Positions 48,318-57,223 are shown, counted from the first letter of the stretch. The stretch: DNA of 64,000 nt from Thioalkalivibrio sp. XN279 (GCF_011089885.1 NZ_JAANBD010000025.1:1-64000), one strand, 5' to 3'. The notes: generated by a model from the letters alone, not told the origin. A program made the numbers and translations.

Positions 48318-49373
48318 ATGAACACATTCAAGCAGACAACGAGGAAACTGGTGCTGCTGAGCTGCGCCGCGCTCTTCAGCGCCATGGTGTGGGCAGCGCC
48401 CCCGGAGGGGGCGGGGGGTGGCGGCGGTAACCGGCCGCCAGGACATGGCGAGGAAACACAGGGCAATAATCTGTCGTTTCCGGCCCTTGCGGTAGACGGC
48501 TACCCGATCACCGCCATCGAGGGTGTGCAGCACACCGTGCCTTTCACGGGTCCTTACACGGGATTGAGCGTGGAAGAGATTGCCACATTGGAAGCCAGTG
48601 GCCCGTGGTACGCCCAGAAGACCGACGGCAACACCTGGCAGGCCGACTACCTGACGGACCAGACCGTCGAAGTCACCTACGTCGACTGGGGTGACGTCAT
48701 CGAGTCGGTCAACCCCAAGGTCGGACGGCCGTTCCGTGTTGAGGTACAGCTCTACAAGCTGCTCCACGAGTGGGCGGACTTTGATGGCACCAACGGCATG
48801 ACGGGCTACCTCATGGCCATGCTCGCGAATCCCAGCAGCCCTGACGAGGTGCAGGGTAACAACAAGGTCACATACAACGGTAACCTCGCCACGGTCGTGT
48901 CCAACCTGTGGAAGCTGCGGATCCAGAAGTGCGGCGATGCGATTCCGAGCCGTGAGGACAACGACCTGTACTGGAACGTAGACCGGTGGGTGTCACCCTC
49001 AATCACCTGCACGGACGAGCCGATCTCCTTCGCCGTCGAGCTGAACGTCGGCGGCAAGCTGATCTATGGCGCCTCGACGGGCGGCTGGAAGGTGAAGAGT
49101 GCGGGCTGGTATCGCATCACCTTCTACGGTCCGCCAGGCACCAACCTGAGCCTGAAGGATGCCGTCGTCGCCAACTACGACGACTTCAAGGCGGCACCGG
49201 AGCCGGTGCTTGCGGCTGAGGAGGATGAGACGGGTGCGGCGACGCCGGTGGTGGATAGCTTCAATAACATCAGCTACGTCGACGTCCTGGCAGTCGCCAG
49301 TGGCGGTGGCGGTGGTGGCGGCAAGCCGAAGGCGCCCAAGAGCAACAACGGCAAGAAGGGCCTGAACAAGTAG
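48318..49373 (+). CDS. Secreted protein of unknown function, Gly-rich termini
   Basis: A 351-residue exported protein I do not recognise. Signal peptide residues 1-27 (LVLLSCAALFSAMVWA). The mature N-terminus is PPEGAGGGGGNRPPGHGEE, the C-terminus ASGGGGGGGKPKAPKSNNG followed by KKGLNK, a Gly stretch and a basic tail. In between is a domain of about 280 residues rich in Tyr, Trp and Thr with only two cysteines (in KCGDAIP and ITCTDEP), likely a disulfide. It has an AGGAGG Shine-Dalgarno 6 nt before the ATG and its own terminator. No partner gene is adjacent. Confidence 0.75.
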   Translation: MNTFKQTTRKLVLLSCAALFSAMVWAAPPEGAGGGGGNRPPGHGEETQGNNLSFPALAVDGYPITAIEGVQHTVPFTGPYTGLSVEEIATLEASGPWYAQKTDGNTWQADYLTDQTVEVTYVDWGDVIESVNPKVGRPFRVEVQLYKLLHEWADFDGTNGMTGYLMAMLANPSSPDEVQGNNKVTYNGNLATVVSNLWKLRIQKCGDAIPSREDNDLYWNVDRWVSPSITCTDEPISFAVELNVGGKLIYGASTGGWKVKSAGWYRITFYGPPGTNLSLKDAVVANYDDFKAAPEPVLAAEEDETGAATPVVDSFNNISYVDVLAVASGGGGGGGKPKAPKSNNGKKGLNK

Positions 49374-49394
49374 CTTCGGCGCGCCATGACGCAA

Positions 49395-49432
49395 ACAAAA
49401 GGGGCGCACCCCGGAGGGTGCGCCCCTTCCTT
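49395..49432. terminator. Bidirectional rho-independent terminator
   Basis: GGGGCGCACCC (49401-49411) and GGGTGCGCCCC (49416-49426) form a perfect 11-pair stem with loop CGGA. CAAAA on the left gives a T-run to minus transcripts, TTCCTT on the right to plus ones. It ends both the secreted-protein gene and the BAX-inhibitor gene. Confidence 0.93.
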
Positions 49433-49449
49433 ATCGGGCACCCGAGCGC

Positions 49450-50121
49450 TTACTCGTCGCTGAACACGCCGAGCAGGTGCAGCAGGCTAGTGAACAGGTT
49501 GTAGATGCTCACGTACAGCGTGACGGTCGCCATGATGTAGTTGGTCTCGCCGCCGCGCACGATCTCGCTGGTCTGGTACAGGATCAACCCGCCCATGGCC
49601 AGCACGAACATGCCGGACACGGCCAGCGACAGCGTCGGCATGTTGAACAGCAGCGCCACGATGCCGAGGATGAAGGCGCCGAGGATGCCGACGAACAGGA
49701 AGCCGCCCATGAAGCTGAAGTCGCGCTTGCTCTTGATGGCGTAGGCAGACAGTCCGACGAACACCGCGCCGGTGGTACCGAGGGCGGTCATCACCACCTG
49801 GTTGCCGTTGGGCAGCATGGTCAGGTACAGGTTGATGATGGGACCCAGCGTCAGGCCCATGAACCCGGTCAGGGCGAACACGAACAGCAGGCCCATCGCG
49901 CTGTTGCGCGTCTTCATGGTCGCGAACAGCAGTCCGAAGTAACCCGCCAGGACGATGAAGGGATTCAGCGGCGGCATGTTGGTGAACATCGCGATGCCGG
50001 CCGTGAAAGCGCTGAACAGCAGCGTCGCGGCGAGCAACAGGTAGGTGTTCTTGAGGACCTTGTTGGTCTCGAGGACGCCCGGCTGGGCGATCGAGGTGTA
50101 GGTCGTACGGGCTGGCTCCAT
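49450..50121 (-). CDS. BAX inhibitor-1 family membrane protein (YccA-like)
   Basis: A 223-residue protein with seven helices (e.g. NTYLLLAATLLFSAFTAGI, then FIVLAGYFGLLFAT, ALGTTGAVFVGLSAYAI and GALILYQTSEIVRG-like GGLILYQTSEIVRGG). The ETNYIMATVTLYVSIYNLFTSLL end is typical of bacterial BI-1 proteins such as YccA. YccA modulates the FtsH protease. AGGAGAGG lies 9 nt before the ATG. It shares its terminator with the secreted-protein gene. Confidence 0.88.
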   Translation of the reverse strand: MEPARTTYTSIAQPGVLETNKVLKNTYLLLAATLLFSAFTAGIAMFTNMPPLNPFIVLAGYFGLLFATMKTRNSAMGLLFVFALTGFMGLTLGPIINLYLTMLPNGNQVVMTALGTTGAVFVGLSAYAIKSKRDFSFMGGFLFVGILGAFILGIVALLFNMPTLSLAVSGMFVLAMGGLILYQTSEIVRGGETNYIMATVTLYVSIYNLFTSLLHLLGVFSDE

Positions 50122-50295
50122 GGGGGTCGGCCTCTCCTGTCATGTTGGATGAAAACTGGACGCAGTCTAGCAGACCGCTGCCGGGCTCCGAAGTTCCGGG
50201 CGCCCGGCCGGAACTGGCCTCCACAGTCCGGACCGCGACGGGGTGGATTGTGGAGGATTCCACCATTGCCTGCCATACGTACCATAATCAGCCCC

Positions 50296-51462
50296 ATGGA
50301 CCACCGAGACCCCGTGCCCAGTCCAGACGTGACGCCGCCGAGCCAGGGCGGGCAGGTCGCCGCCGAGCTTGTGCCCGGCGCGGAGGACGGGGGCACATTG
50401 AGCGCCCGGGGTGAATGGGTCCTGGACAACGTCGAGCAGCTCAACGCAAGGGTCGATGCGTTGGCCAGCGGGGCCGGCAAGCTGGATGCCAGCGGTATCA
50501 CGCGGCTGGACGCCTCTGGCGCGCTGCTGCTGGAGCGCCTGTTGTGCCACACCGGCCAGGATGCGGCCGGCGCCGGGCTCAGCGGACAGTGGCGCGTGCT
50601 GTTCGAGGCCGTGGATACGGCCTGCGACGACACCCGGGCGCCGGCACCGGTCTACGAGCCCCCGTGGCGGCAGATTCTCGGGCGGATCGGCCGGGCCACC
50701 GTCGAAGTGGCCCAGAGCACGCGCGAGCTGCTTGGCTTCCTGGGAATCACCGTGCACCGCCTGGGCCGGACCGTGCTGCAGCCCAGGCGATTCAGGTTCA
50801 CCTCGACCGTGCACCACATGGAGGCGACCGGGCTGGATGCGGTGCCCCTGCTGATCCTGCTCAGCAGCCTGGTCGGCGCGGTGGTCGCGTACCTGGGCGC
50901 CACCGTGCTGCGCGACTTCGGCGCGGAACTGTTTGTCATCGACCTGGTGACTTTTGCCTTCGTGCGCGAATTTGGCGTGCTGCTGGCGGCCATCCTGCTG
51001 GCCGGGCGCACCTCCAGCGCGTTTTGCGCGCAGATCGGCATGATGAAGCTGCGCGAGGAGATCGATGCGATCCGCACCCTGGGTCTCGACGAGATCGAGG
51101 TGCTGGTCCTGCCGCGCCTGGTCGCCTTGCTCATCACGTTGCCGCTGCTGGCCTTCATCGCGACTCTCAGCGGCCTGTTCGGCGGGTTCGTGGTCTCGGT
51201 CGTGTCGCTGGACATCACCCCGAGCATGTTCCTGGACCGGCTGGAACAGACCATCACCCTGCGCCATTACCTGGTCGGCATGATCAAGGCGCCGATCTTT
51301 GCCGTAGTGATAGCGCTGATCGGCTGCATGGAAGGCCTGAGGGTCTCCGGCACCGCGCAGTCGGTAGGGGAGCACACCACCACGGCCGTGGTGCGCAGCC
51401 TGACGATGGTCATCATCCTGGATGCGATCGCCGCGATCTTCTTCATGGAGATCGGCTGGTGA
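50296..51462 (+). CDS. MlaE-type ABC permease with N-terminal STAS domain
   Basis: A 388-residue permease of an MCE lipid transporter. Residues about 35-115 form a STAS-like domain (WVLDNVEQLNARVDAL, then KLDASGITRLDASGALLLERL), the counterpart of the separate MlaB protein. From about 165 follows the MlaE permease: VGAVVAYLGATVLRDFGAELF, VREFGVLLAAILLAGRTSSAF, and EEIDAIRTLGLDEIEVLVLPR are diagnostic. It is the first of four overlapping genes. ATG at 50296; longer frames lie in the divergent gene. Confidence 0.9.
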   Translation: MDHRDPVPSPDVTPPSQGGQVAAELVPGAEDGGTLSARGEWVLDNVEQLNARVDALASGAGKLDASGITRLDASGALLLERLLCHTGQDAAGAGLSGQWRVLFEAVDTACDDTRAPAPVYEPPWRQILGRIGRATVEVAQSTRELLGFLGITVHRLGRTVLQPRRFRFTSTVHHMEATGLDAVPLLILLSSLVGAVVAYLGATVLRDFGAELFVIDLVTFAFVREFGVLLAAILLAGRTSSAFCAQIGMMKLREEIDAIRTLGLDEIEVLVLPRLVALLITLPLLAFIATLSGLFGGFVVSVVSLDITPSMFLDRLEQTITLRHYLVGMIKAPIFAVVIALIGCMEGLRVSGTAQSVGEHTTTAVVRSLTMVIILDAIAAIFFMEIGW

Positions 51463-52259
51463 GCGCGGCGGCCATGAAGCAGGACGCCGAAGCAGTGATT
51501 CGGGTGCGCGGGCTGGAGACCCGCTTCGGCGCGGACGTGATCCACCGCGCGCTGGACCTCGATGTCCACCGCGGCGAGATCCTGGGCGTGGTCGGCGGGT
51601 CGGGTACCGGCAAATCAGTGCTGATGCGTGCCATTCTCGGCCTCCTACGTCCCAGCGGCGGCTCCATCGAAGTGTTCGGACAGCGCCTCGAAGACACCGA
51701 GGACGCGCAACGGATCATGTCGCGCCGGGCCGGGGTCCTGTTCCAGGACGGCGCGTTGTTTTCCTCGCTGACCGTGCTCGAGAACGTCGAGCTGCCCCTG
51801 AAAACCCACCGGCCAGACATCTCCCGGCAACTGCGGCGCGACCTGGCGCGCTCCAAGATCCAGCTGTCCGGGCTGCCCGACTCGACCGGCGCGAAGATGC
51901 CCGCCGAGCTGTCCGGCGGCATGCGCAAGCGCGCAGCCCTGGCGCGGGCGCTGGCGCTGGAACCGGAGCTGCTGTTTCTCGACGAACCGACCGCCGGGCT
52001 GGATCCGATCGGCGCAGCGGATTTCGATCGCCTGTTGCACACGCTGCAGCGCGCCCTCGGCCTCACGGTGTTCCTGATCACCCACGACCTCGATACGCTT
52101 TACTCCATCTGCGACCGCGTGGCAGTGATCGCCGACGGCAAGATCCTGGCCGCCGCGCCGCTGGGCGAAATCGAAACACTCGAGCATGAATGGATAAGGG
52201 ACTACTTCCACGGGCCGCGCGCGCGCGCGGTCCGGGAACGCGAGCCTGCCACGAGCTGA
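51459..52259 (+). CDS. MlaF-type ABC ATPase
   Basis: A 266-residue ATPase of the MCE transporter. Walker A GGSGTGKSVL, the Q-loop FQDGALFSSLTVLENVELPL (a hallmark of the Mla/Mkl subfamily), signature ELSGGMRKRAALARAL, Walker B LLFLDEPTAGLDP and H-loop ITHD. The GTG at 51459 overlaps the permease stop (GTGA); ATG at 51474 is an alternative. The mlaD-type gene follows after 10 nt. Confidence 0.93.
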   Translation: MSAAAMKQDAEAVIRVRGLETRFGADVIHRALDLDVHRGEILGVVGGSGTGKSVLMRAILGLLRPSGGSIEVFGQRLEDTEDAQRIMSRRAGVLFQDGALFSSLTVLENVELPLKTHRPDISRQLRRDLARSKIQLSGLPDSTGAKMPAELSGGMRKRAALARALALEPELLFLDEPTAGLDPIGAADFDRLLHTLQRALGLTVFLITHDLDTLYSICDRVAVIADGKILAAAPLGEIETLEHEWIRDYFHGPRARAVREREPATS

Positions 52260-52269
52260 AGGACACGGT

Positions 52270-53235
52270 ATGGAAACAAGAGCCAATTACGTTGTCATCG
52301 GCGCATTCACCCTCGCCGCCGCAATCGCGGCGGTGGCGTTCGGCTTTTTCGCCGCGAACTACGCCGCCGACAGCGCGTGGAACAGGTACCAGGTCCTGTT
52401 CGAGGAATCGGTCATCGGCCTGTCTGACGGCAGCCCGGTGCTGTACAACGGCGTCAGCATCGGGCGCGTCACCGACATCGAGCTGGATCCCGCCGACATC
52501 CGCCAGGTGATCGTAACGATCGAGGTCGAGGCGGGTGTGCCCATACACAAGGACTCCGTGGCCACTATCCGGCTGACCGGGCTGACCGGCACTGCTGCGA
52601 TCCAGCTGAGCGGCGGGACTCCCGGCAGTCCGCTGCTGCCTCCGGGCATCGGAGAAGGACACCGTATCCGGGCGATGGCCTCGCCATTCACCCGGCTGCT
52701 GGAGTCCTCCGAAGGCATCACCGTGACCGCCAACAAGGTGGTCAAGCAGCTGGACGCATTGCTCAGCGACGCCAATATCCAGCGCATCGACAGGACGCTG
52801 GCCTCGCTGGAGCAGTTCAGCAGTTCGCTCGCGAGCCCGGACAGCGAACTGGCTCGCCTGATGGAGAACATGGCCGAGGCCAGCGAATCGCTGCCCGGGT
52901 TGCTGGTCGAGCTGCAGGCCACGACTGTGCGCTTCGAGGAAGTCCTTGCCGGTATCGACCAGGGCCTGCTCGAGGACCTGCCCGAGCTGAAAGAACGCCT
53001 CGGTGCCACACTGAGCAACCTCGAGTCGCTGTCCGGCCGCGTCGACAGCATCTTGGCGAGCAACCAGGGCGAGCTCAGCCGGATCGGCGGCGCCGGGATG
53101 CGCGAGATCGCGGGCAGCATGGAGTCCTTGCGAGGCCTGGTGCGCGACCTGTCCCAGCTCGTGCGCCAGATCGATAACGACCCCACGCGCTTCCTGAGCG
53201 GCGGCGAACGACCCGAGGAGTATCCGACCCGATGA
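52270..53235 (+). CDS. MCE-domain (MlaD-type) substrate-binding protein
   Basis: A 321-residue anchored periplasmic protein. One N-terminal helix (about 8-28), then a single MCE domain (YQVLFEESVIGLSDGSPVLYNGVSIGRVTDIEL, in parts, about 40-150), then a long helical tail to the end with coiled-coil-like segments. Such tails can form a hexameric channel across the periplasm; this tail of about 150 residues is longer than in MlaD. It binds lipid for the ABC transporter encoded upstream. Its stop overlaps the lipoprotein start (ATGA). Confidence 0.9.
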   Translation: METRANYVVIGAFTLAAAIAAVAFGFFAANYAADSAWNRYQVLFEESVIGLSDGSPVLYNGVSIGRVTDIELDPADIRQVIVTIEVEAGVPIHKDSVATIRLTGLTGTAAIQLSGGTPGSPLLPPGIGEGHRIRAMASPFTRLLESSEGITVTANKVVKQLDALLSDANIQRIDRTLASLEQFSSSLASPDSELARLMENMAEASESLPGLLVELQATTVRFEEVLAGIDQGLLEDLPELKERLGATLSNLESLSGRVDSILASNQGELSRIGGAGMREIAGSMESLRGLVRDLSQLVRQIDNDPTRFLSGGERPEEYPTR

Positions 53236-53867
53236 TCCCCGCTAACAGAAATCCCTGGACGTCTGCCGCGGCCGTGCTGGCGGCGGCGATGGTCGTGAGC
53301 GCCTGCTCCATCCTTCCTCGCAGCGACCCGGTGCAGCTGCTCGATCCCCGGCTAGCGGCGCCCGTCGAGGTGAGCGAAGGGCTGGAATGGACATTGAATG
53401 TGGCGCTGCCCGAGACCGACCCGGCACGCGACTCGACGCGGGTGCTGGTGCGCACCTTGGAAGGCCGGCTGCAGGTGCATCCCAGCGCGCGTTGGGTGGC
53501 CCCGGCGCCGGCGCTGTTGCGCACGTTGCTCGTTCGTTACTTGCGCGACGGCGGGATGCTATCCCAGGTGGGGGCAGGCGCGGGGGGCATGGACCGGACG
53601 CTGGCGCTGGACCTGCGGCATTTCGAGCTGAACGAGACCGCGGCCGGGCAGCTGGAAGCCCGGATCAGGATCGAGGCCCGCCTCTACGACGGCCGCGCTG
53701 CGACGCTGCTTGCGCGGCGGATGTTCGAGGCCCGGCAGCCGGCGCGCTCCGCACAAGCCAGTGATGTCCTGGCCGGGTTCGAGGCGGCGCTGGGCGAAAT
53801 CATCCCCGCGCTGGCGGGCTGGGTCACGGGTTACGTGCCGCCCGAAGAGGACGTGGCGCGGGAGTGA
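53232..53867 (+). CDS. ABC-type transport auxiliary lipoprotein (PqiC-like)
   Basis: A 211-residue lipoprotein. Lipobox VVSAC with Cys at about 25, then SILPRSDPVQLLDPRL and a domain of the ABC auxiliary lipoprotein family (PF03886, PqiC/YmbA). DRTLALDLRHFELNETAAGQLEARI and the ending ALGEIIPALAGWV are typical. It probably works in the outer membrane as the exit partner of the MCE system. No MlaC or MlaA gene is here, so this is a PqiC-type rather than Mla-type arrangement. Confidence 0.85.
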   Translation: MIPANRNPWTSAAAVLAAAMVVSACSILPRSDPVQLLDPRLAAPVEVSEGLEWTLNVALPETDPARDSTRVLVRTLEGRLQVHPSARWVAPAPALLRTLLVRYLRDGGMLSQVGAGAGGMDRTLALDLRHFELNETAAGQLEARIRIEARLYDGRAATLLARRMFEARQPARSAQASDVLAGFEAALGEIIPALAGWVTGYVPPEEDVARE

Positions 53868-54029
53868 TGGCGCAGGGGAGGGATGCGCCGCCCCTGCGGG
53901 ACGGCATCTCCGCCGGTTATTACTTCGAGGGCTCGACTCGCGCTTGCGCGAGGGCGTCGTTTTACGACGACGATCCGCATGACCGCTCGCTCGCGGGCGG
54001 CAATCCCTGGTCGGGTACGGGGTCGAATC

Positions 54030-54119
54030 TGGCGGAGAGGGAGGGATTCGAACCCTCGAAGGTGTCGCCACCTTGCCGGTTTTCAAGACCGGTGCATTCA
54101 ACCGCTCTGCCACCTCTCC
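54030..54119 (-). tRNA. tRNA-Ser(TGA)
   Basis: A class II tRNA on the minus strand. The acceptor stem GGAGAGG pairs with CCTCTCC; the discriminator is G73 and CCA is encoded. The anticodon stem-loop ACCGGTCTTGAAAACCGG has loop CTTGAAA, so anticodon TGA. The T arm GAGGGTTCGAATCCCTC is standard, and a long variable arm (AAGGTGGCGACACCTT) marks it as tRNA-Ser. Confidence 0.97.
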
Positions 54120-54244
54120 GAGGGGCGCATTGTCCATGGGCGCCGGGGGCGACCGCAAGCAACCGGCGGGCGCGGGCAGGCGATGGCTTGAATGGCCGCG
54201 TATGATGACGGAGAGTTTCTCATCGGACCGCAGCGCCAGAATCC

Positions 54245-54625
54245 ATGCAACAGATACGCATACAGCTACAGGGCCCCGGCGGGGGGCCGGGCAAGCCGCC
54301 CGGGCTGCTGGCCCGCATCTTGTTCAGCATCCTCGCGGTCATCCTGCTGGTGTCCGCGGCCTTCCTGGGGGCGATGTTCTTCCTCGCCGCGCTCGGTGTT
54401 TTCTTCGTCGTGTCGATCGTCGTCGCCGTGCGGCTGTGGTGGGCACGACGGCAGATCGAGGCGGCGATGCGCCGGGGCGAGGCGCCGGGACAGCGTCCTG
54501 GGCCGCAGGGTTCGGAGCCGCGGCAGCGCGGTCGCGACCGTAGTTCGACTGTCATCGACGGCGAATACCGTGTCATGAAAGAAGAGCGCGAGGACACGCG
54601 CGGGCGCGACGGCGAGGCACAGTGA
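54245..54625 (+). CDS. Small membrane protein of unknown function
   Basis: A 126-residue protein with two adjacent helices (about 23-45 and 47-65: RILFSILAVILLVSAAFLGA, MFFLAALGVFFVVSIVVAV), preceded by a Gly/Pro stretch and followed by a long charged, likely disordered cytoplasmic tail. The stretch STVIDGEYRVMKEE near the C-terminus is the only motif-like part, and I recall similar endings in other small proteobacterial membrane proteins without function. It ends 1 nt before the histidine phosphatase gene, so they are probably co-transcribed. Confidence 0.7.
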   Translation: MQQIRIQLQGPGGGPGKPPGLLARILFSILAVILLVSAAFLGAMFFLAALGVFFVVSIVVAVRLWWARRQIEAAMRRGEAPGQRPGPQGSEPRQRGRDRSSTVIDGEYRVMKEEREDTRGRDGEAQ

Positions 54626-54626
54626 C

Positions 54627-55175
54627 ATGGCGACGCTCAAGAAGGACCACCGGGGACTGAGACGGCGGCCGCTCTACACGCCGCTGGCCATCGTCATCGT
54701 CTCGGTACTGGCAGCGCTCCTGGTGGGCGCCTGGCTGGTCGCCTCGTGGGGCACCACCACCGTGGTGCTGGTGCGCCACGGTGAACGGATACAGCAGGAG
54801 GGCGACTCGCCCCTTTCGCCGGCCGGCGAGGCGCGCGCTGCGGCGCTGGCGCGGATGCTGCAAACGGCGGGCCTGGACGCCATCTATGTCACCCAGGCGC
54901 TGCGCACCCAACAAACGGCTGCGCCGACGGCGCAGGCCACCGGCCTGGAGCCGCGCGTTATCCCGGCGGATAATCACGGCAGGCTGCTGCGACGCCTGAA
55001 GTGGCGCCACCGCGGCGACGTGGTGCTGGTGGTGGGACACAGCAACACCGTGCCGCTGATTGCTGACGGGCTGGGGGCGCCGATCGACGTCATCGCGGCG
55101 GACGAGTATTCCGGCTTCTGGATCATCACGTACTCCCGGCTGCGCGGGACGAGACTGCTGGCGCTGCGGTACTAG
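54627..55175 (+). CDS. Membrane-anchored histidine phosphatase (phosphoglycerate mutase family)
   Basis: A 182-residue protein. One helix near residues 17-40 anchors it, then the catalytic domain starts TTTVVLVRHGERIQQEGDSPLSPAGEARA with the phosphoacceptor histidine in RHG. The second histidine is in VVVGHSNTVP. It is short, like SixA/Ais-type enzymes, but the N-terminal anchor is a distinction. Most similar proteins are hypothetical; the substrate is unknown, and localisation to either side of the membrane is not clear. The helix is preceded by basic residues (RGLRRR), which suggests an Nin orientation and a periplasmic catalytic domain. Confidence 0.82.
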   Translation: MATLKKDHRGLRRRPLYTPLAIVIVSVLAALLVGAWLVASWGTTTVVLVRHGERIQQEGDSPLSPAGEARAAALARMLQTAGLDAIYVTQALRTQQTAAPTAQATGLEPRVIPADNHGRLLRRLKWRHRGDVVLVVGHSNTVPLIADGLGAPIDVIAADEYSGFWIITYSRLRGTRLLALRY

Positions 55176-55177
55176 CC

Positions 55178-56545
55178 ATGCGCATGCCGCACACGCTCGC
55201 GCTCCTGTTCGCGATGATGCTGCTTGCGCTGGTGATGACCTGGACGCTGCCGCAGGGCGAGTTCGAGACAGCGCTGAACGCGCAGGGCAGGGCGGTGGTG
55301 GTGCCGGGCACTTTCACGCTCGCCGCGGAGCGCACCTGGCTGCCGCCCTGGGTGGTGTTCACGGCCGTGCCGCGGGCGCTGGCGGATGCCCAGGTGATCA
55401 TCTTCTTCCTGCTCATCGTCGGCGGCACCATCGCGGTGCTGCGGGCCACCGGCGCCATGGACGCGCTGCTCGGCGCCATCCTGCGGCGCATCGGCCACAG
55501 CCCGGGGCTGCTGATCGGCATCGGCCTGGCGCTGTTCGCGCTGGGCTCGGGGACGCTGGGCGTGTCCACCGAGTACATCCCTTTCGCCGCCATGCTGGTG
55601 GGCCTGTGCGTGGCAATGCGGCTGGACGCCATGACCGCCATGGGCATCATGATTGGCGGCTACTGCATCGGCTACGGCGTCGCCACCATCAATCCCTACA
55701 CCGTGCTGGTGGCCCAGGGCGTGGCGGACCTGCCGCCTGCCTCGGGGATCGGCTACCGCCTGGCGCTGTTCATCCCCTTCGTCGCCATCGGCGTGCATCA
55801 CACCTGGCGCTACGCGCAGCGGGTGCGGCGCTCACCGGAGGCCAGCCTGGTGGCCGGCGTGCCGGAGGCGCAGCCGGGCCCGCCCGCAGAGTACCCCGCC
55901 CTGGAGTCCCGGCACCTCGCCATCCTCGGGCTCACCGGGCTCGCCCTGGCAGGCATGGTCTACGGCATCCTCGTGCAGGGGTGGTACCTGGTCGAGGCCG
56001 GCGCGGTCTGGCTCGGGCTGGGGCTGGCGGCCGGGCTTATCGGCCGGCTCGGGGCCGACGCCACGGCGCGCCATTTTGCCTCCGGCGCGGCTGCGCTCGC
56101 GGTCGTGGCGCTGCTGGTCGGTTTCGCGCGCGGGATCGGGGTGATCCTCGAGGACGGCCGCGTGCTGCACACCATCGTGCACGGCATCTCGCTGCCCCTG
56201 CAGCAGCTTGGACCCGAGCTGTCCGCGGTGGGCATGATGCTGGTGCAGGCGGTGATCAACCTGTTCGTGCCCTCGGGCAGCGGCCAGGCCTTCGTCACCA
56301 TGCCGATCATGGCGCCGGTGGGGGATATCGTCGGCATAAGCCGCCAGGTGGCAGTGCTGGCGTTCCAGTTCGGCGACGGCTTCGCCAACCTGGTGGTGCC
56401 GACCAACGTGGTGCTGATGGCGATCCTCGGGGTCGTGGGCGTGCCCTACGATCGCTGGATGCGCTTCGCCTGGCCGCTGTTCCTGAAGCTGATGGCGGCC
56501 GGCGCGCTGGCGCTGGTGCTGGCGGTGCGGATCGGCTACGCCTGA
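55178..56545 (+). CDS. YfcC/DcuC-type transporter
   Basis: A 455-residue integral membrane transporter with about 11-12 helices. PQGEFE at the first loop, GTIAVLRATGAMDALLGAIL, the GSGTLGVSTEYIPFAAMLV segment and MMLVQAVINLFVPSGSGQAF are typical of the YfcC (PF03606) family. Members are linked to C4-dicarboxylate or amino-acid/arginine-ornithine exchange; the substrate is not decided. It is 2 nt after the histidine phosphatase gene. The 3' end overlaps the convergent hemG-like gene by 10 nt. Confidence 0.88.
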   Translation: MRMPHTLALLFAMMLLALVMTWTLPQGEFETALNAQGRAVVVPGTFTLAAERTWLPPWVVFTAVPRALADAQVIIFFLLIVGGTIAVLRATGAMDALLGAILRRIGHSPGLLIGIGLALFALGSGTLGVSTEYIPFAAMLVGLCVAMRLDAMTAMGIMIGGYCIGYGVATINPYTVLVAQGVADLPPASGIGYRLALFIPFVAIGVHHTWRYAQRVRRSPEASLVAGVPEAQPGPPAEYPALESRHLAILGLTGLALAGMVYGILVQGWYLVEAGAVWLGLGLAAGLIGRLGADATARHFASGAAALAVVALLVGFARGIGVILEDGRVLHTIVHGISLPLQQLGPELSAVGMMLVQAVINLFVPSGSGQAFVTMPIMAPVGDIVGISRQVAVLAFQFGDGFANLVVPTNVVLMAILGVVGVPYDRWMRFAWPLFLKLMAAGALALVLAVRIGYA

Positions 56546-57093
56546 GCCGGGGCCTTTTCAGCCAGGGCCAGCAGATGCCGACCGTAGCTCGCCACGTCGT
56601 CCCAGTCGGTGTAATCGATCACCGTGCTGCGGTCGGTGGGGCCGTGGGTGAACTTCATGATCATCTGGATCATGAGCGTGTCCAGCCAGCCCCACGAGGG
56701 GTAATCGACCTTGCCGGCGATGACCTTCAGGTCCTGCGGCTTCCACGGCGAGAACTCGAGGAACTTCTGCATGTAGCGGTTGCCCTCGACGGTGGATTTC
56801 TCCGGCGTGCGGGCGACCACTGATACGTTGAAGAAGCTGTTGGGCTTGCGGTCGAGCTCGGTCTTGTGGGCCGTGATGAAGTCGTACACCGACTTGTCGT
56901 AGGTGCCGTAGTACACAGGCGCGCCGAGCACGACGACGTCGTAGCGCCGCCAGTCCACGCCTTCCTTGTTCGCCTCGACGAGCCCCATCATGTCGGCCTT
57001 GCCGCCGGCCGTCTCGATGCTTTCGCAGATGTGCCGGGAGATGCGGGCGGTGTGGCCGCCCTTGCTCATGTAGAGCACCAGTACGGATGTCAT
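56536..57093 (-). CDS. hemG: Flavodoxin-domain protein, HemG-like protoporphyrinogen oxidase
   Basis: A 185-residue long-chain-flavodoxin protein. VLVLYMSKGGHTARISRHIC carries the FMN phosphate-binding loop, and DVVVLGAPVYYGTYDKSVYDFI and FFNVSVVARTPEKSTVEGNRYMQKFLE are close to HemG. HemG oxidises protoporphyrinogen IX with menaquinone or ubiquinone as acceptor in haem synthesis. ATG at 57093 gives the correct N-terminus. It is convergent with the YfcC gene and divergent from yjbQ. Confidence 0.85.
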   Translation of the reverse strand: MTSVLVLYMSKGGHTARISRHICESIETAGGKADMMGLVEANKEGVDWRRYDVVVLGAPVYYGTYDKSVYDFITAHKTELDRKPNSFFNVSVVARTPEKSTVEGNRYMQKFLEFSPWKPQDLKVIAGKVDYPSWGWLDTLMIQMIMKFTHGPTDRSTVIDYTDWDDVASYGRHLLALAEKAPAQA

Positions 57094-57223
57094 GACGGCT
57101 GCTCCAGGGTGTCGTATCGCTCCCATCCTGCACCGGCCGCAGGCACCTCGCCATGCGGGTTTTCCCAAGTGGCGGCTGCCGGGCGCTAAACTCTGGTCCT
57201 TCTTCACCAGCCCTGGAGCAGTC

